DNA from: Paracidovorax cattleyae
GTDB lineage: Bacteria; Pseudomonadota; Gammaproteobacteria; Burkholderiales; Burkholderiaceae_C
Direction: 5' to 3'
Length of the DNA: 64,000 nucleotides
Assembly (NCBI RefSeq): GCF_900104515.1
Contig: NZ_FNJL01000025.1
Coordinates: 1-64,000, forward strand
Shown piece after piece: positions 30,140-39,111 of this stretch (position 1 is the stretch's first letter; each line of letters opens with the position of its first letter). Under the pieces are notes generated by a model that was not told the DNA's origin, made no database searches, and saw nothing but the letters and a program-made list of their open reading frames with translations. The translations under genes were made by a program, and so were the position numbers.

Positions 30140-31219
30140 TCAGGCCGCCCGGGGCAGGGCGCGCAGCGCCTTGGCGACCTGGGTTACCAAGGCCGGGCCT
30201 CGGTAGATCAATCCGGTATAGATCTGCACCACGTCGGCACCTGCGCGAATCTTCTCGACCGCGTCCTCTGCGCTGAGGATGCCGCCGACCCCGATGATGG
30301 GAAAGTCCTTGCCCAGGGCATGCCGCAACTGCCGGACAACGCGGTTGCTGGCTTCCCGGACGGGCGCGCCGCTGAGGCCCCCGGTTTCCTCCGCGTGGCG
30401 CAGGCCTTGCACCGCATCGCGCGAGATGGTGGTGTTGGTGGCGATGACGCCGTCCATGCCGTGGCGCCGCAGGGTGGATGCGATGACGGTGACCTGCTCC
30501 TCCGCCAGGTCGGGCGCGATCTTCACGAAGATGGGCACACGGCGCGGCTTCCCCGTGGCCTGTTCATGCTGCCGGGCCAGGGATTCCCGCCGCTCGGCGA
30601 TGGCCCCCAGCAGTCCGTCGAGTGCTTCGTCGCTTTGCAGGGCGCGCAGGTTCTGTGTATTGGGGGAGCTGATGTTGACCGTGACATAGTCGGCATGCGG
30701 ATACACGCCTTCCAGGCAGAGCAGATAGTCGCTTGTGGCCTGCTCGATCGGCGTGGTGGCGTTCTTGCCGATGTTGAGACCCAGGAGCATCGGGCGCGTG
30801 CCTGGACGGGTGTGGTGGTTCGACTGCCGCACGTTGTGCAGGAAGGCGTCCAGGCCTTCGTTGTTGAAGCCGAGGCGGTTGATGAGGGCGTTGGCTTCGG
30901 GCAGCCGGAACATGCGCGGCTTGGGGTTGCCGGGCTGTGCGCGCGGGGTGACGGTGCCCACTTCGACGAATCCGAATCCCATGGCGCCGAGTGCGTCGAT
31001 GCAGCGCGCGTTCTTGTCCAGGCCCGCGGCCAGGCCCACGCGGTTGGGGAAGGTGAGGCCCGCGAGCTGGACTGGATCGGAGACCTGCTCGCCGCTCCAT
31101 GCCCACTGCAGCGGCGTACGCTGGCCGCGCGCCAGCATGTCCATGGTGAGCTCGTGGGCGGCTTCGGCATCCATGCCGAAGAGGAAGGGGCGGGTGAGGG
31201 CGTAGGGGATCAGGGACAT
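30140..31219 (-). CDS. pyrD: Class 2 dihydroorotate dehydrogenase (quinone)
   Basis: A 359-residue flavoenzyme that oxidises dihydroorotate to orotate in pyrimidine synthesis, passing electrons to membrane quinones. The N-terminal amphipathic extension marks class 2. FMN and substrate blocks [60 protein letters not shown] and [19 protein letters not shown] are all present, including the catalytic serine region. The start at 31219 leaves 34 bases to the divergent rpiA start, so the promoters overlap or are back to back. Confidence 0.96.
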   Translation of the reverse strand: MSLIPYALTRPFLFGMDAEAAHELTMDMLARGQRTPLQWAWSGEQVSDPVQLAGLTFPNRVGLAAGLDKNARCIDALGAMGFGFVEVGTVTPRAQPGNPKPRMFRLPEANALINRLGFNNEGLDAFLHNVRQSNHHTRPGTRPMLLGLNIGKNATTPIEQATSDYLLCLEGVYPHADYVTVNISSPNTQNLRALQSDEALDGLLGAIAERRESLARQHEQATGKPRRVPIFVKIAPDLAEEQVTVIASTLRRHGMDGVIATNTTISRDAVQGLRHAEETGGLSGAPVREASNRVVRQLRHALGKDFPIIGVGGILSAEDAVEKIRAGADVVQIYTGLIYRGPALVTQVAKALRALPRAA

Positions 31220-31253
31220 GGGGATAATTCGGGCTTCACTCCCATTCTCCCCC

Positions 31254-31946
31254 ATGACCACTCCTGCATCCCTTTCCCAAGATGAACTCAAAGCCCTGGT
31301 GGGCCAGGCCGCGCTGAAGTACGTGGTACCCGGCGACATCGTCGGCGTCGGTACCGGCTCGACGGTGAACCAGTTCATCCAGGCGCTGGGTTCGATGAAG
31401 GACGCCATCCGGGGCGCGGTGTCGAGCTCCGAGGCCAGCACGCAACGGCTGCGTGCGCTGGGCATTCAGGTCTTCGACGCCAACGAGGTCGAATCCCTGT
31501 CGGTCTATATCGATGGCGCGGACGAGATCGATCCGCGCGGCCACATGGTCAAGGGCGGCGGCGCCGCGCTGACCCGCGAAAAGATCGTCGCGGCCCTGGC
31601 GCGGCAGTTCGTGTGCATCGCCGATGCGTCCAAGCTGGTGGAGACCCTGGGCCGGTTTCCGCTTCCGGTGGAAGTGATTCCCATGGCGGCGCAGCAGATC
31701 GCGCGTCGGTTCGCCGGGCGGGGGGGACAGGCTTTACTGCGCCGTGTGGCGAACGGCCAGCCGCTGGTCACCGACAACCAGCAGCACATCCTCGACGTGA
31801 CGGGGCTGTCGATCCAGGATCCGCTGGCCTTCGAGTCGGAAGTCAGCCAGTGGCCCGGAGTGGTGACCGTGGGCGTCTTCGCCCACCAGAAGGCCGACGT
31901 GGCGCTGATCGGAGCGCCTGAGGGCGTCCGGACCCTCACTTACTGA
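31254..31946 (+). CDS. rpiA: Ribose-5-phosphate isomerase A
   Basis: A 230-residue enzyme interconverting ribose 5-phosphate and ribulose 5-phosphate. [26 protein letters not shown] and [14 protein letters not shown] are the family signatures, containing the active-site Asp, Glu and Lys residues. ATG 31254 ([13 protein letters not shown]) is the best start; an earlier in-frame GTG would overlap pyrD. The gene is divergent from pyrD with only 34 bases between. Confidence 0.95.
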   Translation: MTTPASLSQDELKALVGQAALKYVVPGDIVGVGTGSTVNQFIQALGSMKDAIRGAVSSSEASTQRLRALGIQVFDANEVESLSVYIDGADEIDPRGHMVKGGGAALTREKIVAALARQFVCIADASKLVETLGRFPLPVEVIPMAAQQIARRFAGRGGQALLRRVANGQPLVTDNQQHILDVTGLSIQDPLAFESEVSQWPGVVTVGVFAHQKADVALIGAPEGVRTLTY

Positions 31947-32006
31947 GGAGGCAGCCGGCACGCTCGGCCTACGGCGGTTGCGTGCCGCCAGCGATGCGCG
32001 CCAGAA

Positions 32007-32648
32007 CTAGAACTGGATGCCGGCCGGGTTCGCGGGAGAAGGCGTGGGCGGCGCAGCTGGCCGCTGCACCGGAGCGGGCGCCGCCGCAGGCGGTGCTGCG
32101 GGGGCTGGCGTGGCGGGTTTGGCGGTGACCAGGGGCGCTGCAGGCGGACGCCGGTAGTTCGGTGGCAGCTGCGATTGCCTGGGGTACCCCGCGGCATCGA
32201 GGTACTGAGTCCATTCCGTGTCCGAGAAGCCGCTCAGCTGCTGCGACCCGATCGTGGCGGAGGGCAGGCTGGTGGCGCCGCTCAGGCGCTGCAGGGCCTC
32301 GGCGTCCTCATTGGTATTCACGGTGCGCTCGGTGAAGGGCACGCCGCGGCCCGCCAGCAGGTTGCGTGCACTGGTGCAGGGCGCGCAGTCATTGCCGGTG
32401 TAGAGCGTGACGGGAAAGCGGGAAGCGACCTGCTGCAATTCATAGGGCAGGCCGCCGGAGGGGTTTCCGGCAGGCCTGCCATTCACTGTCGCCGGCCCCG
32501 TCTGCGCATCCGGCGCCCGGTCGGAGAACGTCACCTTGCCGTCCGGGCCGACGATGCGGTAGACGTTCTGGGCAGACGCGGGCAGGGCGGCAGCCGCGCT
32601 GGCCAGGCACAGCGCAGCCAGGCGGGCTGCGGGGGGCAGGGATGGCAT
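32007..32648 (-). CDS. Exported DUF4124-glutaredoxin fusion protein
   Basis: A 213-residue exported protein. A signal peptide (about 1-26, ending ASA-Q) is followed by a short DUF4124 module (NVYRIVGPDGKVTFSDRAPD), a linker, and a thioredoxin-fold/glutaredoxin-like domain with VTLYTGNDCAPCTSARNLLAGRG-type sequence; the redox pair is C88 and C91. A conserved LPSATIGSQQLSGFSDTEW loop holds the cis-proline region. The last ~60 residues are Pro/Ala-rich and probably disordered. Likely a periplasmic disulfide or thiol protein; no partner is evident. Encoded just downstream of prlC, on the same strand. Confidence 0.8.
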   Translation of the reverse strand: MPSLPPAARLAALCLASAAAALPASAQNVYRIVGPDGKVTFSDRAPDAQTGPATVNGRPAGNPSGGLPYELQQVASRFPVTLYTGNDCAPCTSARNLLAGRGVPFTERTVNTNEDAEALQRLSGATSLPSATIGSQQLSGFSDTEWTQYLDAAGYPRQSQLPPNYRRPPAAPLVTAKPATPAPAAPPAAAPAPVQRPAAPPTPSPANPAGIQF

Positions 32649-32688
32649 GGGAACGTGTCTCCTTGGGGCGCAGACGTTGTGGGGGGCG

Positions 32689-34728
32689 TCAGGCGGGCTG
32701 GGCCATGCCCTGGTGGCGCAGCAGGGCATCCAGGGAAGGAGCCCGTCCCCGGAAGGCCTTGAAGGACTCCATGGCCGGGCGGCTTCCGCCGACTTCCAGG
32801 ATGGCCTGGCGGTAGCGGGCACCGGTTTCCGTGCTCGGCAGGCCGTCGGCGCCGGCGGTTTCCTCGAAGGCGGCATAGGCGTCCGCGCTGAGCACTTCCG
32901 CCCACTTGTAGCTGTAGTAGCCGGCCGCGTAGCCGCCCGCGAAGATGTGGCTGAAGGTGTGCGCACTGCGGCTGAAGGTCGGCGGCTGCAGCACGGCGAC
33001 TTCCTTGCGCACCCGGTCGAGCAGGGGCATGAAATCCTGCGAGGGATCGTGCTCGGTGTGCAGCAGCATGTCGAATAGAGCGAACTCGATCTGCCGCAGC
33101 GTGGCCATGCCGCTCTGGAAGTTCTTGGCGGCCAGCATCTTGTCGAAGAGTTCGCGGGGCAGCGGGGCGCCGGTATCCACGTGGGCGGTCATGTGCCGCA
33201 GCACATCCCACTCCCAGCAGAAGTTCTCCATGAACTGGCTGGGCAGCTCCACCGCGTCCCACTCGACGCCGCTGATGCCGGAGACGTCGCGCTCGTTCAC
33301 CTGCGTGAGCATGTGGTGGAGTCCGTGGCCGAATTCGTGGAAGAGAGTGATCACGTCGTCGTGCGTGAGCAGCGGCGGCTTGCCTTCCACGCCCGCGGCG
33401 AAGTTGCACACCAGGTGGGCGACGGGCGTCTGCAGCCGGCCGGTGTCCGGGCGCAGCCAGCGCGTGCGCACGCCGTCCATCCAGGCGCCGCCGCGCTTGC
33501 CGGTGCGGGCCGGCTGGTCCAGGTAGAACTGGCCGACGAGTTCGGTCCCGCGCTCGATGCGGTAGAACTCCACGGCGCGATTCCAGACGGGCGCGGTGTC
33601 GCGCCGGATGGCCACGTCGAAGAGCGTCTCGACGATCTTGAAAAGGCCGGCCAGCACCTTCGGCGCTGTGAAGTACTGCTTTACCTCCTGCTCGCTGAAG
33701 GCGTAGCGCGCTTCCTTGAGTTTCTCGGAAATGTAGGGCCAGTCCCAGGACTGCGGATCGGCGATGCCCAGGTGCTTCGCGGCGAAATCGCGCAGGTCGG
33801 CGACGTCCCTTTCCGCGTAGGGCCGCGCGCGCCGGGCGAGGTCGCGCAGGAAATCGATGACTTCCCGGGGCGAGTCCGCCATCTTGGCGACCACGGACAC
33901 CTCGCCGAAATTCGCGTAGCCCAGCAGCCGTGCCTCTTCCTGGCGCAGGGCGAGGATCTCGCGGATCAGCGCGGAGTTGTCGAAACGGCTGGCATCGCCC
34001 TCGGCCTGGTCGGACGCGCGGGTGACGTAGGCGCGGTACAGCGTTTCGCGCAATGCGCTGCTTTCGGCGAACTGCATCACGGGCAGGTAGCAGGGCATCT
34101 TGAGGGTGAGCTTGCAGCCTTCCCTGCCGTCCGCCTGGGCGGCCGCGAGCGCGGCCTGGCGCACATCCTCCGGCAGTCCGGCGAGTTCGTCCTCGCGGGC
34201 GTAGTAGGCGAAGGCATCGGTGGCATCCAGGGCGTTCTCGCTGAACTTCTGCGACAGCTCCGCCTGCCGCTCCTGGATCTGCGCGAAGCGCCCCTTGGCT
34301 TCGCCCTGCAGCTCGGCGCCGGAGAGCACGAAATTGCGCACCGCGTTCTTCCAGGCCTGGCGCTGTTCCGGATTGAGCGTGGCCGGGTCGATGGCCTTGT
34401 ACTTCGCGTAGAGGCGCTCGTCGGCCCCCAGGCGCGTCCAGAACTCGGTCACCCGCGGCAGGACCTCGTTGTAGGCCGCGCGCAACTCGGGCGTGTCGGC
34501 GACGCTGTTCAGGTGGCTGACATCACCCCATGCGCGGCCCAGTTCCTCGATCGCGACGTCCAGCACGCGCGAGATGGCGTCCCAGGTGGCGGGGAAGTCC
34601 GGGGCCGTGACGGTGTCCAGGGAAGTGTTCGCGCGCGAGAGCAGGGCGTCCATCGCGGGAGCCACGTCGGCGGGCGCGATGCGATCGAACAGCGGGAGGT
34701 CTTGGAAGTCGAGGAGTGGATTGCTCAT
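32689..34728 (-). CDS. prlC: Oligopeptidase A (M3 family metallopeptidase)
   Basis: A 679-residue zinc peptidase. HEFGHGLHHM (about H464, E465, H468) is the catalytic zinc motif, and the downstream conserved QFMENFCWEWDVL and HTFSHIFAGGYAAGYYSYKW segments complete the M3A active site. It degrades short peptides, including cleaved signal peptides, in the cytosol. The N-terminal YNEVLPRVTEF helical region is normal for PrlC. Lies 79 bases downstream of folD; the glutaredoxin-like gene follows at 40 bases. Confidence 0.94.
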   Translation of the reverse strand: MSNPLLDFQDLPLFDRIAPADVAPAMDALLSRANTSLDTVTAPDFPATWDAISRVLDVAIEELGRAWGDVSHLNSVADTPELRAAYNEVLPRVTEFWTRLGADERLYAKYKAIDPATLNPEQRQAWKNAVRNFVLSGAELQGEAKGRFAQIQERQAELSQKFSENALDATDAFAYYAREDELAGLPEDVRQAALAAAQADGREGCKLTLKMPCYLPVMQFAESSALRETLYRAYVTRASDQAEGDASRFDNSALIREILALRQEEARLLGYANFGEVSVVAKMADSPREVIDFLRDLARRARPYAERDVADLRDFAAKHLGIADPQSWDWPYISEKLKEARYAFSEQEVKQYFTAPKVLAGLFKIVETLFDVAIRRDTAPVWNRAVEFYRIERGTELVGQFYLDQPARTGKRGGAWMDGVRTRWLRPDTGRLQTPVAHLVCNFAAGVEGKPPLLTHDDVITLFHEFGHGLHHMLTQVNERDVSGISGVEWDAVELPSQFMENFCWEWDVLRHMTAHVDTGAPLPRELFDKMLAAKNFQSGMATLRQIEFALFDMLLHTEHDPSQDFMPLLDRVRKEVAVLQPPTFSRSAHTFSHIFAGGYAAGYYSYKWAEVLSADAYAAFEETAGADGLPSTETGARYRQAILEVGGSRPAMESFKAFRGRAPSLDALLRHQGMAQPA

Positions 34729-34807
34729 GCGCGTTCAGATGGCGGCGGTGACGATGGGTTCAAGCGGCGTGCGCAATCTCTTCGATAGCCTGGCTCGATG
34801 GTGCCGG

Positions 34808-35659
34808 TCAGCCGGCTGCGCGTTCTGCCGCCTCGAGGGTATTCATGAGCAGCATCGTAATGGTCATGGGACCGACCCCGCCGGGAACGGGGGTGATGTG
34901 GCCCGCGACCTCGCGCACGCCCTCGAAGTCCACGTCGCCGCAGAGCTTGCCTTCGTCGTTGCGGTTCATGCCCACATCGATGACGACGGCGCCAGGCTTG
35001 ACCATGTCGGCCGTCAGCACGTTGCGCCGGCCCACGGCGGCGACGATCACGTCGGCCTGCAGCGTCTGGGCCTTGAGGTCGGTGGTGCGGGAGTGGCACA
35101 TGGTGACGGTGGCGTCCCGGGCCAGCAGCATCAGCGCCATGGGCTTGCCCACGATGTTGCTGCGGCCGATCACCACGGCGTGCTTGCCGCGCAGGTCGTA
35201 GCCGATGTGTTCCAGCATCTTCATGCAGCCATAGGGCGTGCAGGGCCAGAAGCCGGGCATGCCGGTCATCAGGGCGCCGGCGCTGGCGATGTGGAAGCCG
35301 TCCACGTCCTTGGCGGGCGAGATGGCCTCGATGACCTTCTGCGCGTCGATGTGGGCAGGCAGGGGCAGCTGCACCAGGATGCCGTGGATGGCCGGGTCGT
35401 TGTTCAGCGCGTCCACGCGGGCCAGCAGTTCGGCCTCGGTCATCGCGGCGTCGTACTTCTCGAGTACCGAGTGCAGGCCGCTTTCCTCGCAGGCCCTGAC
35501 CTTGTTGCGCACATACACCTGGCTGGCGGGGTTGTCGCCCACCAGCACGACGGCCAGGCCCGGTGTGGTGCCGCGTTCCTTGAGCAGCGCGGCGCGGCGG
35601 GCCACGTCGGCGCGGAGTTGTCGGGAAAGGGCGTTGCCGTCGATCAGTTGGGCGGTCAT
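34808..35659 (-). CDS. folD: Methylenetetrahydrofolate dehydrogenase/cyclohydrolase
   Basis: A 283-residue bifunctional enzyme of one-carbon metabolism. The catalytic region [22 protein letters not shown] contains the active-site Lys, [13 protein letters not shown] and PAKDVDGFH are family signatures, and the NADP site is [18 protein letters not shown]. The C-terminal [18 protein letters not shown] is standard. The start at 35659 gives [12 protein letters not shown]; an earlier in-frame start would run antisense to the response-regulator gene. Confidence 0.96.
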   Translation of the reverse strand: MTAQLIDGNALSRQLRADVARRAALLKERGTTPGLAVVLVGDNPASQVYVRNKVRACEESGLHSVLEKYDAAMTEAELLARVDALNNDPAIHGILVQLPLPAHIDAQKVIEAISPAKDVDGFHIASAGALMTGMPGFWPCTPYGCMKMLEHIGYDLRGKHAVVIGRSNIVGKPMALMLLARDATVTMCHSRTTDLKAQTLQADVIVAAVGRRNVLTADMVKPGAVVIDVGMNRNDEGKLCGDVDFEGVREVAGHITPVPGGVGPMTITMLLMNTLEAAERAAG

Positions 35660-35691
35660 GGCGGGAAGGGAGCTTCGGTGCGTTCGGTGCG

Positions 35692-35716
35692 AAAAAGGCC
35701 GCCGGCCCCGGCGGTC
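35692..35716 (-). terminator. Terminator of the two-component operon
   Basis: On the minus strand a GC-rich stem (CCGCCGG, 35699-35705, paired with CCGGCGG, 35708-35714, extended by two flanking pairs) is followed by five T residues at 35696-35692. It lies 33 bases after the response-regulator stop codon and ahead of folD. Confidence 0.8.
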
Positions 35717-35748
35717 TGCCGGTTGCGGGGCGGCCGGTGCGGAGGCGG

Positions 35749-36375
35749 TCAGGCCTTGGGAGCGTTCTGGCCCAGGGCGATCTTGAGCAGGTCGGCCACG
35801 GTATTGGCGTTCAGCTTTTCCATGATGTTGGCGCGGTGCGCTTCCACGGTCTTGATGCTGATGCCCAGGTCGTCGGCGATCTGCTTGTTGAGGCGGCCGG
35901 CGACGATGCGCTCGAGCACCTGCGCTTCGCGCCCGGTGAGCTTGGAGAGCAGGGCGTCGCGGCTGGCGGCCTGCTGGTGGCCGGCGAAGGACTCGCGGGC
36001 CCGGTCGAGCATGCGGTCCACGAGGCTGACGAGTTCGTCCTCGTTGAAGGGCTTCTGGATGAAGTCGAGCGCACCCTTCTTCATGGTGTTGACGGCCATG
36101 GGCACGTCGCCATGGCCGGTGATGAAGACGATGGGCAGGGGGGACTTGCGTTCGAGCAGGCGGTCCTGCAGTTCGAGCCCGGTCATGCCGCCCATGCGGA
36201 TGTCGACGATCAGGCAGGCCACTTCGCGCGGGTCGTAGCGCGACAGGAAGGATTCGGCGGAGTCGAAGCAGCGGACGCGGTAGTCCTTGCCCTCCAGCAG
36301 CCATTGCAGCGAGTCGCGCACGGCCTCGTCGTCATCCACGACGTAGACAGTGCCTTTTTTGGGAGTCAAACTCAT
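35749..36375 (-). CDS. FixJ-family two-component response regulator
   Basis: A 208-residue regulator: receiver domain with acidic pocket [10 protein letters not shown] and phospho-acceptor D58 in [12 protein letters not shown], plus the conserved lysine in [10 protein letters not shown], then a LuxR/FixJ helix-turn-helix ([43 protein letters not shown]-type region, about 140-195). It overlaps the upstream kinase gene by four bases (ATGA), so the pair is translationally coupled. Targets are unknown; the pyruvate dehydrogenase operon transcribed away from the kinase gene is the nearest candidate. Confidence 0.93.
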   Translation of the reverse strand: MSLTPKKGTVYVVDDDEAVRDSLQWLLEGKDYRVRCFDSAESFLSRYDPREVACLIVDIRMGGMTGLELQDRLLERKSPLPIVFITGHGDVPMAVNTMKKGALDFIQKPFNEDELVSLVDRMLDRARESFAGHQQAASRDALLSKLTGREAQVLERIVAGRLNKQIADDLGISIKTVEAHRANIMEKLNANTVADLLKIALGQNAPKA

Positions 36376-38945
36376 GCGGGAGTCCTTGGGGTAGATGCTT
36401 TTGCTACAGAATTCGTAGTGTCATCCGCAGGCTGGGCCAGCGGAAGCCAGAAGGAGAAGCGGCAGCCGGTGACCTCCGGTCCATTGTAGATGTTCTCTGC
36501 CTGCATCCGGCCCTGGTGCGATTCGACGATGCTGCGGCACAGGTTCAGACCGATGCCCATGCCTTCCTGCTTGGTGGAGAAGAAGGCCTCGAACAGGTGT
36601 TCGAGCACCTCCGGGGCCAGGCCCTTGCCCGTGTCCTGCACCGCGAATTCGATGCCGTCCTGGCTTTCCAGCGGGCGCGGCACCACGCGCAGTTCCACGC
36701 TGCGGCGGGCCGGCGGGCGCCCGGCCTGCTGGATGGATTCCGCGCCGTTCTTCATGAGGTTGATGAGCACCTGCTCGATCAGGATGGTGTCGGCCATTAC
36801 GGGCGGCAGGCGCGCGGCGACGTAGTGGGTCAGCCGCACGTTGTGCCGGCGCAGTTCCATGTCCGCGAGCTCCACCGCCTCGCTGACCATGTGCTGCACG
36901 TCGGCGAGGGTGCGGTTGGGCTCGCTTTTCTTCACGAACGCCCGGATGCGCTGGATGATCTGGCCCGCGCGCTGTGCCTGGTGCGCGGTCTTCTCCAGTG
37001 CGGAGAGCAGGGCGTCCTCCGTGATCTGCTGGCTCTTGATGCGCGAGACCATGCCGCTGCAGTAATTGCTGATGGCGGTGAGCGGCTGGTTCAGTTCGTG
37101 CGCCACGCTGGAGGCCATCTCGCCCATGGTGATCAGGCGGCTCACGGACTGCGCGCGCTCGGCCTGGCGCGCGGCCTGTTCCTCGGCCTGGCGGCGCGGG
37201 GTGATGTCGGTGGCGATCACCATCTGCGCCAGGCGGCCGTCCACCCAGTTCAGGTAACGGGAGCGCACTTCCAGCCATTTGCCGAGGTCGGGCAGGTAGA
37301 TCTCGGCGTTTTCCGAGCGCGCGTCGGTGAGCGTGTCGGTGGGCAAGCCCATGAGGGCATCCTCGTCGTCCATGCTGCCTGCGCTGGAACTGCCGGCCGG
37401 CAGGACGCCCGCTTGGGCGACAAGCTGCAGGTGCCCGCCGGTCTGCGAGCCGAACCACTGGCGGTACAGCTTGTTCGCGAAGAGCAGTTCCTCGCTGCCC
37501 AGGGGGGCGACGGAGACGGAGGCGTCCAGCGATTCCAGCACGATGGTGAAGCGTTCATGGGACGCCGTAAGCTGTTCCCGCACGCGGTTGGGCTCGGTGA
37601 TGTCGGTCATCGAGGTCATCCAGCCCGTCTGCTGGCCGTGCGCGTCGATGAGCGGCGACACGTACAGGCGCGCGTCGAACAGGGTGCCGTTCTTGCGCTT
37701 CACCCGCACCTGGAAGCCCCCGACCGTCTGCTTGCCGCTGAGTTCGTCGCGCAGTTTCGAGTGCAGTACCTCGTGGTCGGCCTCCGGCCAGTAGGTGTAG
37801 GGCGGGGACTGGCCGATCAGGTCCTCCGCGTTCCAGCCGGTCATCTGGCAGAAAGCGGCGTTCACGTAGGTCATGCGGCCGTTCATGTCGAGCGCGCGCA
37901 TGCCGGTGACCATGGAGTTTTCCATGGCGCGGCGGAAGTTGGTCTCGGCCACGAGTGCTTCCTGCGTGCGCAGTCGCCGGCGCGTATGGCGCCAGTTGGC
38001 GATCAGCATCCAGGCCGTCATGGCGCTCAGCGTGCCGACGAGCCAGAAGAGACCGCTGCCCACCACCCCCAGGGAAGTGCGGTAGGCCTGGGCGCGCAGC
38101 ACGAGGCCGTTGCCCACGGGAGAGACGAACACTTCATATTGGTTGGCGCGGGTGGCCCAGGGCTGCCAGGGCGAAGCGCGTCCGCGCGGCGGCAGGGGCG
38201 TGCCTGCCAGCAACTGGTCGCGGCCGTCGAGCATCGTGACCGCGTAGCGCGCGAGCACTTCGGTGGGCGTGCCGTAGCGCAGCAGGCTGTCCACGGAGTA
38301 TTCGGCCAGCACCACGCCCGTGAACTTGCCTTGCGCCACCAGAGGCACCTGCAGTTGCAGCAGGGGCGCCGCCTCGCCGCGGCCCGGGTCGGCCATGGGC
38401 TGTGCATACACGGGTTGCTGCAGATCGCGTGCGATGCCGAAGGTGTCGGCCGTGTCGCCATTGCGCAGCACTTCGCCTGCCACGCGCAACTGGCTGCTGG
38501 GCAGCGTGGGCGCCGCATGGCTGGCGCGGATGCGGCGGCGGTCGTCTATCCAGGTGATGGCCTGCAGCTCGGGGTACTGGCTGATCAGGCCTTCCGCGCG
38601 CGATACGAAATCGGTGCGCTCGAGGTCCTGATTGGAGAGGTCGCGCGCGATGCGCATGATCTGTTCCTGGCGCTCCAGCAGGCGCAGGCGCACGCGCTGC
38701 TGCGCGTATTCGACGTCGCGGCGCAGCGCTTCCTGTTCGCGTTCGCCTTCCTCCGCGCGAAGGTACCAAAAGGCCGCCACGATCGCGGCAAGGAACATGA
38801 GCACGGCGGCCAGCGGCGCCAGGGCCGCCAGGCGGTCCTGGCGGGTGGGAGAGAGGCTGCGCCACCAGGTGCGCCACCAGCGGGCCGGCGCGGTGACCAC
38901 GAAAGGCTCTGCCGGGGCAGGGGGCGCGGGGGAGGTGCGGTCCAT
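36372..38945 (-). CDS. PAS-containing sensor histidine kinase
   Basis: An 857-residue membrane kinase partnered with the adjacent FixJ-like regulator. TM1 is about 39-62, a periplasmic sensor of about 230 residues follows, and TM2 is about 292-317. Two PAS domains (about 335-450 and 460-585) precede the HisKA box GEMASSVAHELNQPLTAISN with phospho-accepting H616, then the HATPase domain (NLMKNGAESIQQ, DTGKGLAPEVLEHLFEAFFST, GIGLNLCRSIVE). The architecture resembles FixL/DctB-type kinases without a visible haem site. The start at 38945 gives MDRTSPAPPAP; its start is 166 bases from the divergent aceE start. Confidence 0.93.
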   Translation of the reverse strand: MDRTSPAPPAPAEPFVVTAPARWWRTWWRSLSPTRQDRLAALAPLAAVLMFLAAIVAAFWYLRAEEGEREQEALRRDVEYAQQRVRLRLLERQEQIMRIARDLSNQDLERTDFVSRAEGLISQYPELQAITWIDDRRRIRASHAAPTLPSSQLRVAGEVLRNGDTADTFGIARDLQQPVYAQPMADPGRGEAAPLLQLQVPLVAQGKFTGVVLAEYSVDSLLRYGTPTEVLARYAVTMLDGRDQLLAGTPLPPRGRASPWQPWATRANQYEVFVSPVGNGLVLRAQAYRTSLGVVGSGLFWLVGTLSAMTAWMLIANWRHTRRRLRTQEALVAETNFRRAMENSMVTGMRALDMNGRMTYVNAAFCQMTGWNAEDLIGQSPPYTYWPEADHEVLHSKLRDELSGKQTVGGFQVRVKRKNGTLFDARLYVSPLIDAHGQQTGWMTSMTDITEPNRVREQLTASHERFTIVLESLDASVSVAPLGSEELLFANKLYRQWFGSQTGGHLQLVAQAGVLPAGSSSAGSMDDEDALMGLPTDTLTDARSENAEIYLPDLGKWLEVRSRYLNWVDGRLAQMVIATDITPRRQAEEQAARQAERAQSVSRLITMGEMASSVAHELNQPLTAISNYCSGMVSRIKSQQITEDALLSALEKTAHQAQRAGQIIQRIRAFVKKSEPNRTLADVQHMVSEAVELADMELRRHNVRLTHYVAARLPPVMADTILIEQVLINLMKNGAESIQQAGRPPARRSVELRVVPRPLESQDGIEFAVQDTGKGLAPEVLEHLFEAFFSTKQEGMGIGLNLCRSIVESHQGRMQAENIYNGPEVTGCRFSFWLPLAQPADDTTNSVAKASTPRTPA

Positions 38946-39111
38946 GCCCGCGAGTGTAGGGGAGTAGCCCGGCCCACCCGTCCGTGCGAATGTGCGGTTG
39001 CAGCAATTTTTCATATTATGGTTCGATGCGGCGCCATTCGAAATTCAGGAAAAGTATGCGAAACTTCCAAGGATTTACCCCCAACGCCAGCGACTCATAA
39101 AGGAGACAGGC

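Noticed and set aside
38946-39111. A PdhR-like operator upstream of aceE
   Set aside because: No palindrome of the PdhR type could be found; the AT-rich segment near 39003-39020 may hold a promoter, but I could not place -35 and -10 elements with confidence.
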